From Anseongella ginsenosidimutans (GTDB taxonomy: Bacteria; Bacteroidota; Bacteroidia; Sphingobacteriales; Sphingobacteriaceae): 64,000 bases of DNA. The DNA is taken from the NCBI RefSeq assembly GCF_008033235.1, contig NZ_CP042432.1, positions 2,170,001 through 2,234,000 of the forward strand, read 5' to 3'. The first letter of the stretch is position 1, and each line of letters opens with the position of its first letter. The notes below the pieces were generated by a model, which saw only the letters and a program-made list of their open reading frames with translations, searched no databases and was not told the origin of the DNA. This document shows, one piece after another, positions 26,913 through 35,922 of this stretch. Position numbers and translations under genes: made by a program.

Positions 26913-27473
26913 ATGAAGTATCTAATAGCCGGATTGGGTAATATTGGACCTGAATATGCCGATACGCGGCATAATATCGGTTTTATGGTATTGGATGAAC
27001 TGGCGCGGCTGCATGGAGCTGCCTTTGGCCCGGATCGTCATGCATGGTACACCGAAGTCCGGGTAAAAGGCCGCGTGCTGCACCTTATAAAGCCCACTAC
27101 CTATATGAACCTGAGCGGCAAGGCCGTAAAATACTGGCTTCAGACGCTGAATATTCCCATGGAGAATATGCTGGTGGTACTGGACGATGTCGCCTTGCCT
27201 TTCGGGGCCGTCCGGCTGCGGCCCAAAGGAGGAGATGCCGGGCACAATGGTTTGAAACACATCAACTTAATGCTTGGGAGTACGGGATACCCCCGCCTTC
27301 GATTCGGTATAGGCGATAATTACTTTAAAGGACAGCAGGTGAATTATGTCCTAAGCGGTTTCGATGATGACGAATTAATGGAGCTTCCCGCCCTGGTAAA
27401 GCGTTCGGTGGACATGATCCTGAGTTATGCCACTATCGGGATCGAACTTACAATGACGCAATTTAACAAATAA
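26913..27473 (+). CDS. pth: peptidyl-tRNA hydrolase
   Basis: About 186 residues from the ATG at 26913 (the longer frame begins with a TTG inside the terminator region and is less likely). The enzyme frees tRNA from abortive peptidyl-tRNA. The sequence MKYLIAGLGNIGPEYADTRH carries the catalytic His20, and DDVALPFGAVRLRPKGGDAG plus HNGLKHI form the rest of the site. Length is typical. It has no visible SD; a TATTTTTAC lies just before the start. Confidence 0.96.
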   Translation: MKYLIAGLGNIGPEYADTRHNIGFMVLDELARLHGAAFGPDRHAWYTEVRVKGRVLHLIKPTTYMNLSGKAVKYWLQTLNIPMENMLVVLDDVALPFGAVRLRPKGGDAGHNGLKHINLMLGSTGYPRLRFGIGDNYFKGQQVNYVLSGFDDDELMELPALVKRSVDMILSYATIGIELTMTQFNK

Positions 27474-27498
27474 GCTTTTCCGGGTCGCGCAGGTTTCG

Positions 27499-27506
27499 TA
27501 ACTTTG
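27499..27506 (+). promoter_or_regulatory. -7 promoter element of trhO
   Basis: TAACTTTG is an exact match to TAnnTTTG and ends 33 bases before the chosen ATG. It makes the TTG at 27504 an unlikely start because it would lie within the promoter. Confidence 0.6.
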
Positions 27507-27539
27507 CGCATTCATTTTACGCTGTTTGCACCAGTATCA

Positions 27540-28478
27540 ATGAAATCCATGAAAAAATACAGAACACTTCTTTATTATTGTTATACGCCTATTGAGGATG
27601 CGGAACAATTCGCCGGCAGCCATCTTGACTTTTGCCGGTCCCTTGGTTTAAAGGGACGTATAATTGTGGCGCCAGAGGGCCTGAACGGCACGGTTTCCGG
27701 CACGGAGGACGCTTGTGAAACCTATATGACCACCCTTCACGCGATCCCGCAATTCTCCGGGATCGATTTTAAAGTAGACGAGGTAGACGCGCCTTCATTT
27801 GTAAAACTCCATGTCCGCTATAAGCCCGAAATTGTTCATTCCGGCCTGCGCGATCCCGAAGTGATCAATCCCATGGAGAAAACAGGCATCCACCTGGATC
27901 CGGCTGATTTCCAGCAAATGAAAGACCGCGATGACGTGGTAGTGCTGGATGTACGCTCCAATTATGAACACCAGCTCGGCCATTTCAGGAATGCCCTCAC
28001 CCTGGACATTGAGAATTTCCGGGATTTTCCCCGGAAGATCAATGAGCTGGCGCACCTGAAAGACAAGAAAGTGATCACCTATTGTACAGGTGGTATAAAG
28101 TGCGAAAAAGCTTCGGCCTTGCTGTTGCATGAGGGCTTCCGCGAAGTCTACCAGCTTAAAGGAGGAATCATCAAGTACGGAAAAGAGACGGACGGCCGCG
28201 ACTTCGAGGGAAAATGCTATGTGTTCGACAACCGCATTGCCGTTGACATAAACCGGCATAATCCTTCGGTGATCTCTGTTTGCCATAATTGCGGAAAAGC
28301 GTCAGCCCGCATGATCAACTGTGCCAACCCGGAGTGCAACGAACATTTCTCCCAGTGTGAAGAATGCGGCTGGGCCATGGACGGCTGCTGTTCTGATAGC
28401 TGTATGCAGCATTCCCGCAAGCGCCCCTATGATGGCACCGGCTATTACGTCAAACAGACGGACCCATCCATGCTTTAG
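27540..28478 (+). CDS. trhO: tRNA uridine(34) hydroxylase, rhodanese type (YceA)
   Basis: About 312 residues. TrhO performs oxygen-dependent hydroxylation of U34 in tRNA. The N-terminal acylphosphatase-like domain contains RIIVAPEGLNGTVSGTEDAC. The rhodanese domain follows with VVLDVRSNYEHQLGHFRNAL and the catalytic-Cys loop TYCTGGIKCEKASA. The C-terminus is a Cys-rich tail (CHNCGKASARMINCANPEC and CEECGWAMDGCC) that probably binds zinc. Start: the ATG at 27540; the ATG at 27549 is an alternative. A good -7 element lies upstream. Confidence 0.93.
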   Translation: MKSMKKYRTLLYYCYTPIEDAEQFAGSHLDFCRSLGLKGRIIVAPEGLNGTVSGTEDACETYMTTLHAIPQFSGIDFKVDEVDAPSFVKLHVRYKPEIVHSGLRDPEVINPMEKTGIHLDPADFQQMKDRDDVVVLDVRSNYEHQLGHFRNALTLDIENFRDFPRKINELAHLKDKKVITYCTGGIKCEKASALLLHEGFREVYQLKGGIIKYGKETDGRDFEGKCYVFDNRIAVDINRHNPSVISVCHNCGKASARMINCANPECNEHFSQCEECGWAMDGCCSDSCMQHSRKRPYDGTGYYVKQTDPSML

Positions 28479-28522
28479 TTCTGGCAAGGTTTTTCCACTA
28501 CTTTGGAAAAAACTCAAGCATC

Positions 28523-28897
28523 ATGGATATATCTGGTAACAAAAAAAGGCCGAATAATCCTGCTACCATCCAGTCAGACGCAGCGGGCAGTCCCGAAAAA
28601 CCTATTTATCAGGGCGAAGACGACGCTCATCATTTTGTTCCTGCCGATGAAGACAGGGATACCCTCCCTTTTTCTAAAAATAAGCAAGAGCAGGAACCCG
28701 CCGAAAAGGCCGGATCAGGAGAAAAAGAGGATCCCGCGATGAAGCCGGATGGTGGAAACGGACCGGAACGGGCGGACAAAGGAGAACAGGGAGATCGGGA
28801 AAACCGGGAAGGTGAGGCTGGCCGGGAAGGCCAGGACGAAGACAAGCCTAAAGACGACGTGCATTCAGCGCCCGAAAGCGGCGACAAACTACCCTGA
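28523..28897 (+). CDS. hydrophilic, intrinsically disordered protein of unknown function
   Basis: A 124-residue protein rich in Glu, Lys, Asp, Gly and Pro, with no signal peptide and no membrane segment. The second half is highly biased (for example EKEDPAMKPDGGN and NREGEAGREGQDEDKPKDD). No known domain is recognised. The start is the ATG at 28523, 25 bases after a TACTTTG promoter-like element. It converges on another low-complexity gene. Coding is likely but not certain because bias can create long open frames. Confidence 0.55.
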   Translation: MDISGNKKRPNNPATIQSDAAGSPEKPIYQGEDDAHHFVPADEDRDTLPFSKNKQEQEPAEKAGSGEKEDPAMKPDGGNGPERADKGEQGDRENREGEAGREGQDEDKPKDDVHSAPESGDKLP

Positions 28898-28942
28898 TGA
28901 TTGCAGCGCCTGATTGCAGCATCGCTTGCCATTTAAGGTAAT

Positions 28943-29671
28943 TTATTCCCCGGAATCCTTCTTCTTTACGGGCGTGACACCCGGCCTGAACCTTGGTTTG
29001 TAAGCCGGTTTGGGAGCCGGTTGCTGCTCCTCTGCTGATTTCCCGGATGTGCTTTCGGCGTTTTCCTGCGCGGGGGGCGTACCGTCCTGTGATTGGGGCT
29101 CGCTGCTCGCAGTCCTGCTTTCCGGAACGGAAGATTGGCTTTCAGGGGAGGATGGAACCTCAGAGGAAGAAGGAACCTCAGAGGAAGAAGGAACCTTAGC
29201 TGTATCAGCCGGTTTTTCGGGATTTGCTGAGGTTGGAAACGAAGCTTTATCGCCGGTTTGGCCTGATTCGGTGGGAGCGCCGCTCGGGGCTGCCGGGGTT
29301 TTTCCGGCTTTAAAGCGGGGTTTAAATCCAGGCTTGGGCATGACAGGAGGCGTTGTGCCGGCTGCTGTAGCTGGTGCAGGGTTCCCGCCGGCTGCGGAAT
29401 CGGGACTTGCACCGCCTGCCGGCTGGGTGTTTGCGCCAACCGCCGCGGAGGATGCTGGTGAGGCAGCGGGAGGGCGGGCTGCGGGAATTTCTTTTAGCGG
29501 GTAGCTTTTCCGGAGCTTATTGAACCAGTACTTCTTGGTATGGTCGAAGCTTTTTTCGCCCATTGCTCCGAAATGCTTTCTAAATTCTTCAAGAAGTGCA
29601 GCCCTTTCCTTTCCGAGCGCTTGCAGGTCTATTTTTTTCTTTTGAAAGAATTCCTCAAAGGTCATGTACAA
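28943..29671 (-). CDS. conserved N-terminal domain plus Pro/Ser/Ala-rich tail, unknown function
   Basis: A 242-residue protein. The first 60 residues are a charged helical domain (TFEEFFQKKKIDLQALGKER, HFGAMGEKSFDHTKKYWFN) that looks conserved. The rest is low complexity: Ala/Pro-rich stretches, KPGFKPRFKAGK, three copies of a SSEVPSS repeat and a second PAYKPRFRPG near the end. No signal peptide is seen, so it is likely cytoplasmic. Its start overlaps the tdh stop by 17 bases, implying co-transcription with tdh. The KP-FKPRF-type motif occurs twice and may be a short binding motif. Confidence 0.6.
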   Translation of the reverse strand: MYMTFEEFFQKKKIDLQALGKERAALLEEFRKHFGAMGEKSFDHTKKYWFNKLRKSYPLKEIPAARPPAASPASSAAVGANTQPAGGASPDSAAGGNPAPATAAGTTPPVMPKPGFKPRFKAGKTPAAPSGAPTESGQTGDKASFPTSANPEKPADTAKVPSSSEVPSSSEVPSSPESQSSVPESRTASSEPQSQDGTPPAQENAESTSGKSAEEQQPAPKPAYKPRFRPGVTPVKKKDSGE

Positions 29672-30626
29672 AAGTACGGTTTCGGCTTATATTTTCCAGC
29701 ATGGCGCTAGTTAAGCCGGGAAGGTCATAACCCGGCTCCCAGTTCCAGTCGCTGCGTGCGAAACTGTCATCAATGCTTTCGGGCCAGGAATCGGCAATTT
29801 TTTGCCTGGGGTCGTTTTCCAGATAGCTTATCCGGAATCCGGGAATATGTTTGCGGATGGCGGCCGCGAGTTCTCCGGGTGTAAAATTAATACCGGCGAT
29901 ATTATAAGAGGAACGAATGCTGATCTTTTCCTTTTCCGCCTGCATCAGCTCTACAGTTGCCCGTATGGCATCAGGCATACTCATCATAGGCAACCTTGTG
30001 TTTTCCGTAAGAAAGCAGTCGTACGCCTGGTTCTTTAAGGCTTCATGAAAAATATGAACGGCATAATCGGTGGTTCCTCCGCCGGGTTCCGATTGCCAGC
30101 CGATAAGCCCCGGAAAACGAAGGCTTCGTACATCCAGGCCGTGGTGAAGGGCATAATATTCACACCAGCGCTCACCTGCAAGCTTGCTGATCCCGTATAT
30201 GCTGTCCGGATTCATTATGCAATGCTGCGGCGTGTTTTCCTTAGGTGACAAGGGGCCGAAAACCGCAATTGAACTGGGCCAGAACACTTTTTCAACTTCA
30301 AATTCGAGCGACAGGCGAAGCATATGCAACAAGCCATCCATGTTCAGTTCCCAGGCTTTCTGCGGCTTCTTTTCGCCCACGGCTGAGAGCAGTGCAGCCA
30401 AATGATACACCTCACGAGGACGATAGGTATCCAAAAGACGCCGGAGGTTCTCCTGGTCAAGGACATTGAGGTATTCGAAGGGGCCGGAATCTCCCGAAGA
30501 AGTAGGATGCTGATCTATATCCGTAGCAATTACATTGGAGTTGCCGTGTATTTTACGCAAAGCGCTAACCAGTTCCGTACCCACCTGTCCGTTAGCGCCC
30601 GTCACAATAATTTTGTCCCTTGTCAT
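29655..30626 (-). CDS. L-threonine 3-dehydrogenase, SDR (epimerase-like) type
   Basis: About 323 residues from the ATG at 30626; the frame is open to 30659 but that would start in the promoter. It is an extended SDR with TGANGQVGTE at the N-terminus, the conserved HLAALLSAVGEKKP, the SIYGISKLAGERW catalytic Tyr-Lys motif and the distinctive RFPGLIGW plus PGGGTTDYAVHIF and LPMMSMPDAIRA of SDR-type threonine dehydrogenases known from Flavobacteria. It oxidises L-threonine to 2-amino-3-ketobutyrate. The partner Kbl is not in the window. A -7 box TATATTTG (30657-30664) supports the shorter start. Confidence 0.87.
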   Translation of the reverse strand: MTRDKIIVTGANGQVGTELVSALRKIHGNSNVIATDIDQHPTSSGDSGPFEYLNVLDQENLRRLLDTYRPREVYHLAALLSAVGEKKPQKAWELNMDGLLHMLRLSLEFEVEKVFWPSSIAVFGPLSPKENTPQHCIMNPDSIYGISKLAGERWCEYYALHHGLDVRSLRFPGLIGWQSEPGGGTTDYAVHIFHEALKNQAYDCFLTENTRLPMMSMPDAIRATVELMQAEKEKISIRSSYNIAGINFTPGELAAAIRKHIPGFRISYLENDPRQKIADSWPESIDDSFARSDWNWEPGYDLPGLTSAMLENISRNRTFVHDL

Positions 30627-30656
30627 ATGGTCTTTTTCGATTGGTAATTTCTTTAC

Positions 30657-30664
30657 CAAATATA
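30657..30664 (-). promoter_or_regulatory. -7 promoter element of the threonine dehydrogenase gene
   Basis: Minus-strand TATATTTG matches TAnnTTTG exactly and would start transcription about 20-24 bases before the ATG at 30626. The stretch from here to 30860 is AT-rich and shows no gene. Confidence 0.6.
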
Positions 30665-30859
30665 CAAATTCTCCGCTTTGACAGAATAAAATTTTGTAAC
30701 GTTTTTAAATTATCGCTGTATTCGAAATAAAATTTTTAGTCGTGATGTGAAGCAAATTTATTGCCTGCTTTTTCGGTATAAATTAAACTTTTATTTTACC
30801 GTGGTTTGCGCAGGTGTATTTGTATTTCGGCCGGCACAAAAAAGTTGATCGCCAGCTGC

Positions 30860-31045
30860 TTTTCCCGGCCCCACCGGCCGTTATTTCCGACCAGCCGCTT
30901 TTCCTGGCCCTGCCGGCCGCTTATTTCGGCTTGTCGTTTATTCCCGGTCGCGCCGGCCGCTTATTTCCGACCAGCTGTTTTTCCCGGCCTCCGTCGGCTG
31001 TTTATTCGCTGTCGCTATTCCCGTTGTCGCTATTCCCGGCGTGCC
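30860..31045. repeat. degenerate tandem repeat, about 39-bp units
   Basis: Four to five imperfect units of roughly 39 bases alternate TTTTCCCGGCC-type and CGGCCGCTTATTTCCGACC-type segments. They end just inside the 3' end of the lamin-tail gene at 31030. The rest of the 400-base gap to tdh holds only the AT-rich tdh promoter region. Confidence 0.7.
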
Positions 31046-33351
31046 AGCACACAGAATTTTTTAAATCGTTCCACCTGGCCGTTCTCTGAAAAGACTTCCA
31101 TAATGACCAGATAAGGACCGCTTTTGAGAGGAGTTCCCGAATCCCCGCTGCCGTCCCAGGCCAATGTGCCTTCCGTGCCTAAAAGCAGGTTACCGGCAAG
31201 GTGCCTTATCAAAAATCCATTTGCATTGAATATTCTGATACTGGCCACGCTGTTAGGCCGGGGGAAGCGATAACTGACCAGCAGCCGGTCATTCCGGCCG
31301 TCGTTATCGGGCGTAAAGAGCGAGTTGGAAAGTTTTACTGCAGAAAGACTGCCTGCCTGGATAAACTGGGAATTGCGGTAGCCCGGGGTAGCATAGCCTG
31401 CGGTAGCTGCCGCGGAGCGAAAGATGCCTGGTCTTGCGGCGGGAGGATCGAAATGGACTTTTTCAAGGGAAATGCCTTCGGGTTCCCGGAGCAGTTGAAA
31501 ATGCATGTTTTCCCGGTAGTCAAAGCGGTCGATGGGGCGGCCCCGGCTTATCAGGACACAGCTGCCGTTTTCATTATTATAGGCAGGAAAGCGGTCCATC
31601 GAAAGAAAGGTTTCCGGGGCTTTCGTGAAATGCTGGGCTTTTACCCTTTCGGGGTACTTGCTCAATAAGCAATATTGGCCCGGGTAAATTAAGCGGGTTC
31701 CGGCCGTAACGGGGATTACTTTGTTGAGCGAATCATTCCGGGGATGTGAAGCAAGGCCAAAATCCTTCAGGTCCAGGATCTTGTCAGAACGATTATAGAT
31801 TTCCACGAAATCCGCGCCTCCCGGCCGGGGGTTAAACAGGATCTCGTTAATTATCACGTCCCCGGGTTCAGCCAGCTGCGGAAGCAGGAATTCTTTTTCG
31901 CTGATTTCGAGCTGGTTGCCATAGCAGTCATGCAGCCCTGTCATTGTCAGCCGGTAAAGGCTGCCCCGCCGGAGCGTTTCCTCCAGGAATAGTACAACAC
32001 CCTGCCTGTCTTCTGTGAATTGGATGGCTTTTACCACCGCGCCGTTATTCAGAATGTAATTGCCGGCCGCAAGAGCGGAAACCGGTTCCGGAAATGTGTT
32101 GAAATTCACTTCCAGTGTCAGGCTGTCCTGTATGATCATATCCAGGAAAGCAAAATGACCACTGGAAATGGAGTCGCTGAGTGAACTGGCTGCCCCGGGT
32201 GTTCCCCCGGCGGGGGAAACAGAGGCGGCCCAGTTTGCTTCCTGGAAGCAAGGGAGCGAAAAGGCGATGCGTTCCAGCGAAAAACCGCCTTCTGCTTTTA
32301 GTGGATCGCGGTACCACTGATCGGAATAACTAAGCGTATCAATGAGCTTGCCCTGCGGCGCTGATAGTTGCAGGCGGTCCCCGGTATTATTTAAGGAGGG
32401 GAAGGGAGACAGGCCCGCCGCACGGCCGTATGGCGAAAACGCATCGAGGTTTTCTTCATCACAGATGATCAGGTATTCGCCGGGAGCAATACTATCCCTT
32501 CCAAAACCGGCCTCGGCATGCTTGTCCCGCCAGGTCCAGCCGGCCAGGTGAATGACCGTGTCGGACGCATTATACAGTTCGAAAAATTCCGCCTCCGGGA
32601 GATCTTCTGCCTGCGGGCTGGGATCCGCAAATACCTCTGTTATCAGAAGGCTGCCCCATTCAACCAGCGGCGGCGGAATGACCGCGCCGGGCCCCGGATC
32701 AGTAATAAGCAAGTCATCAAAGAAAAAGCGTCCAGAGCGGGTGGGCGTATAGGCGGCGAGCAGGCCGAAGTGCCCTGCCGGTTCATGGCTGGGGTCGCGG
32801 ACGGTTCCATAGGAAATAAAATTCTTGCCTCCCGCAGGGTCGGCGCTTATTTCCCAGTTTCCCCGGCTGTCCCGGCGAATGCTGAACCGGCAATTTAATG
32901 TATCCGGTGATGGCCTTTTTACTGCCGGGCCTTTGAAGATGCGGGTAACCGACAAGCTGTCCTGCCGGTAGAGGTCAAATCCATCTTCCGTTCCGCTTTC
33001 ACCCACCTGCAGGTAATAGCCGTTAAGCGGGCCTTTCAGCCCCGGCCTATCGGAAAAAAGATAGATTTTAAAGCGGTTAGCTGCCGAGGGATCAAAATTC
33101 ATTTGTAAAAGAAATTCCCATTTCGCACTTTTGCTGTTTGGGAGTGGTGTGGACAGGTAAACTTCCTGGCTTACAGCGGCATCTTTAGTGTTCAGCTGTA
33201 AATGTTCGTTTACCCGCCAGGCAATTGTATCGCCGTTCCAGGAAGGCGAGGAAGTAAAATTTCCGTCCGTAAAGGAGTCGTTCAGTAACTGGGCAGCGAT
33301 ATTGCCGCATAAGCTGAAAAAGGTGAAAAGGGTCAGATAAAACGTTTTCAT
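31030..33351 (-). CDS. exported lamin-tail-domain protein with C-terminal sorting-type domain
   Basis: A 773-residue secreted protein. A signal peptide (MKTFYLTLFTFFSLCGNIAA) is followed by a concanavalin-like N-terminal segment (about 25-210). Two lamin-tail domains follow: LLITEVFADPSPQAEDLPEA and VIINEILFNPRPGGADFVEI, each with the ELYN/EIYN core. The C-terminal 90 residues, from LFTPDNDGRNDRLLVSY through WDGSGDSGTPLKSGPYLV, form the CHU_C/FlgD-like domain commonly used by type IX secretion. It probably acts at the cell surface or in a secreted complex. Its 3' end runs into the tandem repeat. Nothing suggests an enzymatic role. Confidence 0.85.
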   Translation of the reverse strand: MKTFYLTLFTFFSLCGNIAAQLLNDSFTDGNFTSSPSWNGDTIAWRVNEHLQLNTKDAAVSQEVYLSTPLPNSKSAKWEFLLQMNFDPSAANRFKIYLFSDRPGLKGPLNGYYLQVGESGTEDGFDLYRQDSLSVTRIFKGPAVKRPSPDTLNCRFSIRRDSRGNWEISADPAGGKNFISYGTVRDPSHEPAGHFGLLAAYTPTRSGRFFFDDLLITDPGPGAVIPPPLVEWGSLLITEVFADPSPQAEDLPEAEFFELYNASDTVIHLAGWTWRDKHAEAGFGRDSIAPGEYLIICDEENLDAFSPYGRAAGLSPFPSLNNTGDRLQLSAPQGKLIDTLSYSDQWYRDPLKAEGGFSLERIAFSLPCFQEANWAASVSPAGGTPGAASSLSDSISSGHFAFLDMIIQDSLTLEVNFNTFPEPVSALAAGNYILNNGAVVKAIQFTEDRQGVVLFLEETLRRGSLYRLTMTGLHDCYGNQLEISEKEFLLPQLAEPGDVIINEILFNPRPGGADFVEIYNRSDKILDLKDFGLASHPRNDSLNKVIPVTAGTRLIYPGQYCLLSKYPERVKAQHFTKAPETFLSMDRFPAYNNENGSCVLISRGRPIDRFDYRENMHFQLLREPEGISLEKVHFDPPAARPGIFRSAAATAGYATPGYRNSQFIQAGSLSAVKLSNSLFTPDNDGRNDRLLVSYRFPRPNSVASIRIFNANGFLIRHLAGNLLLGTEGTLAWDGSGDSGTPLKSGPYLVIMEVFSENGQVERFKKFCVLARRE

Positions 33352-33424
33352 CGCAGATGTGTTTCAAATCAGTAGATGTTTCAGTAGGTGAGTTAAAAAT
33401 AACTAAATCTCAAATTATAAACAA

Positions 33425-34435
33425 ATGAAAGTAGCAGTAGTTGGGGCTACCGGCCTGGTAGGATCCCAAATGTTAAAAGTACTCGCGGAACGTGATTTCC
33501 CCGTAGATGAACTTATCCCGGTAGCTTCTGAAAGGAGCGTTGGTAAAGAAGTTGAATTTAAGGGAAAGAAGTACAAGGTGGTAAGCGCCGCGGATGCCAT
33601 TGCCATGAAACCTGCTGTTGCTTTGTTTTCCGCCGGGGGAGGCACATCTCTCGCACTTGCGCCGGCGTTTGCTGAAGCAGGTATTACCGTGATCGATAAT
33701 TCCTCGGCCTGGCGGATGGACCCGGACAAGAAGCTGATCGTACCCGAAATAAACGGCGACGTACTTACCGAAGAAGATAAGATCATTGCCAATCCTAATT
33801 GCTCCACCATCCAGATGGTGCTTGCCCTTGACCCCCTGCATAAAAAATACGGGGCTAAAAGGGTGGTTGTTTCCACCTACCAGTCCGTTACCGGTACCGG
33901 CGTTAAGGCCGTAAACCAGTTAATGGACGAGCGCGAAGGGCGCGAAGGCGAAAAAGCCTACCCGTATCCCATTGACATGAACGTCATTCCCCAGATCGAT
34001 ACCTTCCTGGATAACGGATATACCAAGGAAGAAATGAAAATGGTTAACGAGACGAAAAAGATCCTGGGAGACGATTCCATCCGGGTTACCGCTACCACGG
34101 TCCGTATCCCGGTTATGGGCGGCCATTCCGAGTCGGTAAATATTGAATTTGAGGAAGAATTCGACCTTGCCGAAGTGCGGGCGCTGCTGGCGGCCACTCC
34201 AGGCATTATTGTAAAGGATAATCCTTCAAAAGGAGAATATCCGATGCCGCTGCTGGATGCCCATAACAGGGATGAAGTATTTGTAGGGCGGATTCGCAGG
34301 GATGAGAGCCAGCCCAGAACCCTTAATTTATGGGTAGTAGCGGACAATCTTCGCAAGGGCGCCGCAACTAACGCGGTACAGATTGCGGAATACCTTCTTA
34401 AAAAGGGCATGCTTGCCCGGCCGGTGACTGCCTGA
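33425..34435 (+). CDS. asd: aspartate-semialdehyde dehydrogenase
   Basis: A 336-residue enzyme that reduces beta-aspartyl phosphate to the semialdehyde for Lys, Met and Thr synthesis and cell-wall diaminopimelate. The NADP-binding loop is GATGLVGSQM; the catalytic Cys is in IANPNCSTIQMV; later motifs include VSTYQSVTGTG and the substrate-binding IPVMGGHSESVNIEFEEE. The length fits the Bacteroidota type. The gene ends just before a 16-bp-stem hairpin and dacB. Confidence 0.96.
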   Translation: MKVAVVGATGLVGSQMLKVLAERDFPVDELIPVASERSVGKEVEFKGKKYKVVSAADAIAMKPAVALFSAGGGTSLALAPAFAEAGITVIDNSSAWRMDPDKKLIVPEINGDVLTEEDKIIANPNCSTIQMVLALDPLHKKYGAKRVVVSTYQSVTGTGVKAVNQLMDEREGREGEKAYPYPIDMNVIPQIDTFLDNGYTKEEMKMVNETKKILGDDSIRVTATTVRIPVMGGHSESVNIEFEEEFDLAEVRALLAATPGIIVKDNPSKGEYPMPLLDAHNRDEVFVGRIRRDESQPRTLNLWVVADNLRKGAATNAVQIAEYLLKKGMLARPVTA

Positions 34436-34450
34436 GGGCGGCGCGACAGC

Positions 34451-34498
34451 ATTCAGGCGGCCTGCCTTCTGCCAGCGGCAAGGGCAGGCCGCCTGAAT
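34451..34498. terminator. 16-bp perfect hairpin between asd and dacB
   Basis: ATTCAGGCGGCCTGCC (34451-34466) pairs perfectly with GGCAGGCCGCCTGAAT (34483-34498). No T run follows, so it may be a weak terminator, a processing or stability element, or a site limiting dacB expression. It ends 8 bases before the dacB ATG. Confidence 0.55.
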
Positions 34499-34506
34499 TG
34501 ATACAG

Positions 34507-35922
34507 ATGGCGTATTTTTACAGTATACTTACAGGTACACTCTTAATTTTTTCAGGAAATTTCCTGCTGGCGCAGCCGTCCCACTTGGCTGCCGCCTTTT
34601 CCCGTTTCGAGCAGGATGAACAAATGCGGTATGGGATTGCCGCGATATGCGTGCTGGACGCCCGGACAGGCGAAACTGTTTTCGCCCGTAATGCGCATAC
34701 CGGAATGGCAACCGCGTCTACCCTCAAGACAATTACTTCCATTACCAGTTTTAGCTTGCTGGGTCCGGATTACCGCTACCGGACACAACTCTCGTATACA
34801 GGAAAACTCGGGCCAGGCGGCGTGCTGCAAGGCGACCTCCTTATCCGCGGCAGCGGAGATCCTACGCTGGGCTCCTGGCGCTGGCCGCAAACCGCCGGGG
34901 CGGTAGTGCTGGAAACCTGGGTAGCTGCCGTAAAAAAGGCCGGCATACAGCGTATCGAAGGCCGTATCATTGGAGATGACAGCCGGATGGGTACCCAAAC
35001 CATCCCGGGCGGCTGGCAATGGGATGATATTGGCAATTATTACGGGGCGGGCAGCAGCGCGCTGAACTGGAGGGAGAACCAATTTGATATTTTGCTGGCG
35101 CCTTCCCAGGTAGGCGGGCCCGTGAAGATGAGCGGTACCCGGCCGCAAATGGACTACCTGGAATTTGTGAATGAATTGCAGACAGGGCCGGCTGGCAGCG
35201 GCGACAGAGCCTACGCATATCTTCCGCCTTACCGCAATATTGCGTACCTGCGGGGTACCTATGCCATTGATGAGCGCGAACGGGCCATTTCAGCTGCTAT
35301 TCCCGACCCGGCATTCGAGTGCGCTTACCGGTTTCTTGAAGCCCTGGAAAAGAGCGGCATTCCGGTCTCGGGGGAAGCCGGAACCAGCAGGCGCCTGCAA
35401 CTGGAAGGCGCTTCAACACCGGTTGTCGCCGCGGGTATCGCTGATTTTACATCTCCTTCCCTGGCAGAGATCATAAAGGAATTCAATCATAAAAGCATCA
35501 ACCTCTACGGGGAAAGCCTGGTCAAAACCCTGGCCATCGAAAGCGGGAAACGAGGCAGCACTGGTGCCGGCGTGCAGGTAATCCGCGAGTTCTGGGCCGG
35601 GAAAGGCATTGACTCAGCCAGCCTGGCAATGGTGGACGGAAGTGGGCTCAGTCCTGCGAACCGTATCACCGTTTCGTCAATGGCCAGGATTCTGCAGCAG
35701 GCCCGCAATGAGTCCTGGTTCAGTGATTTTTATCAAAGCCTTCCGTTACAAAACGGAATGCGGATGAAAAGCGGCTCTATCCAGGGCGTGCGGGGATATA
35801 CGGGTTATCATACCGCATCAGACGGGCGGAAGTATGTATTTGCATTTATTGTCAATAACTATAACGGAAGTTCCTCTGCAATACGCAGGAAAATTTGGGC
35901 TATTTTAGATTTATTAAAATGA
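34507..35922 (+). CDS. dacB: D-alanyl-D-alanine carboxypeptidase/endopeptidase (PBP4, S13)
   Basis: About 471 residues from the ATG at 34507 (the TTG at 34498 lies in the hairpin). A signal peptide precedes the mature protein. The penicillin-binding motifs of family S13 are in order: SxxK as STLK (residues 71-74), SxN as SIN in NHKSINLYGE, and the KTG-equivalent KSGSI near the C-terminus. The long insertion between SxxK and SxN is present, as in PBP4. It trims or cleaves peptidoglycan peptides in the periplasm. Confidence 0.93.
   Translation: MAYFYSILTGTLLIFSGNFLLAQPSHLAAAFSRFEQDEQMRYGIAAICVLDARTGETVFARNAHTGMATASTLKTITSITSFSLLGPDYRYRTQLSYTGKLGPGGVLQGDLLIRGSGDPTLGSWRWPQTAGAVVLETWVAAVKKAGIQRIEGRIIGDDSRMGTQTIPGGWQWDDIGNYYGAGSSALNWRENQFDILLAPSQVGGPVKMSGTRPQMDYLEFVNELQTGPAGSGDRAYAYLPPYRNIAYLRGTYAIDERERAISAAIPDPAFECAYRFLEALEKSGIPVSGEAGTSRRLQLEGASTPVVAAGIADFTSPSLAEIIKEFNHKSINLYGESLVKTLAIESGKRGSTGAGVQVIREFWAGKGIDSASLAMVDGSGLSPANRITVSSMARILQQARNESWFSDFYQSLPLQNGMRMKSGSIQGVRGYTGYHTASDGRKYVFAFIVNNYNGSSSAIRRKIWAILDLLK

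Noticed and set aside
30806-31114. Two plus-strand frames over the 39-bp repeats
   Set aside because: Their products merely mirror the repeat (Pro/Ala/Phe runs) and overlap the end of the lamin-tail gene.
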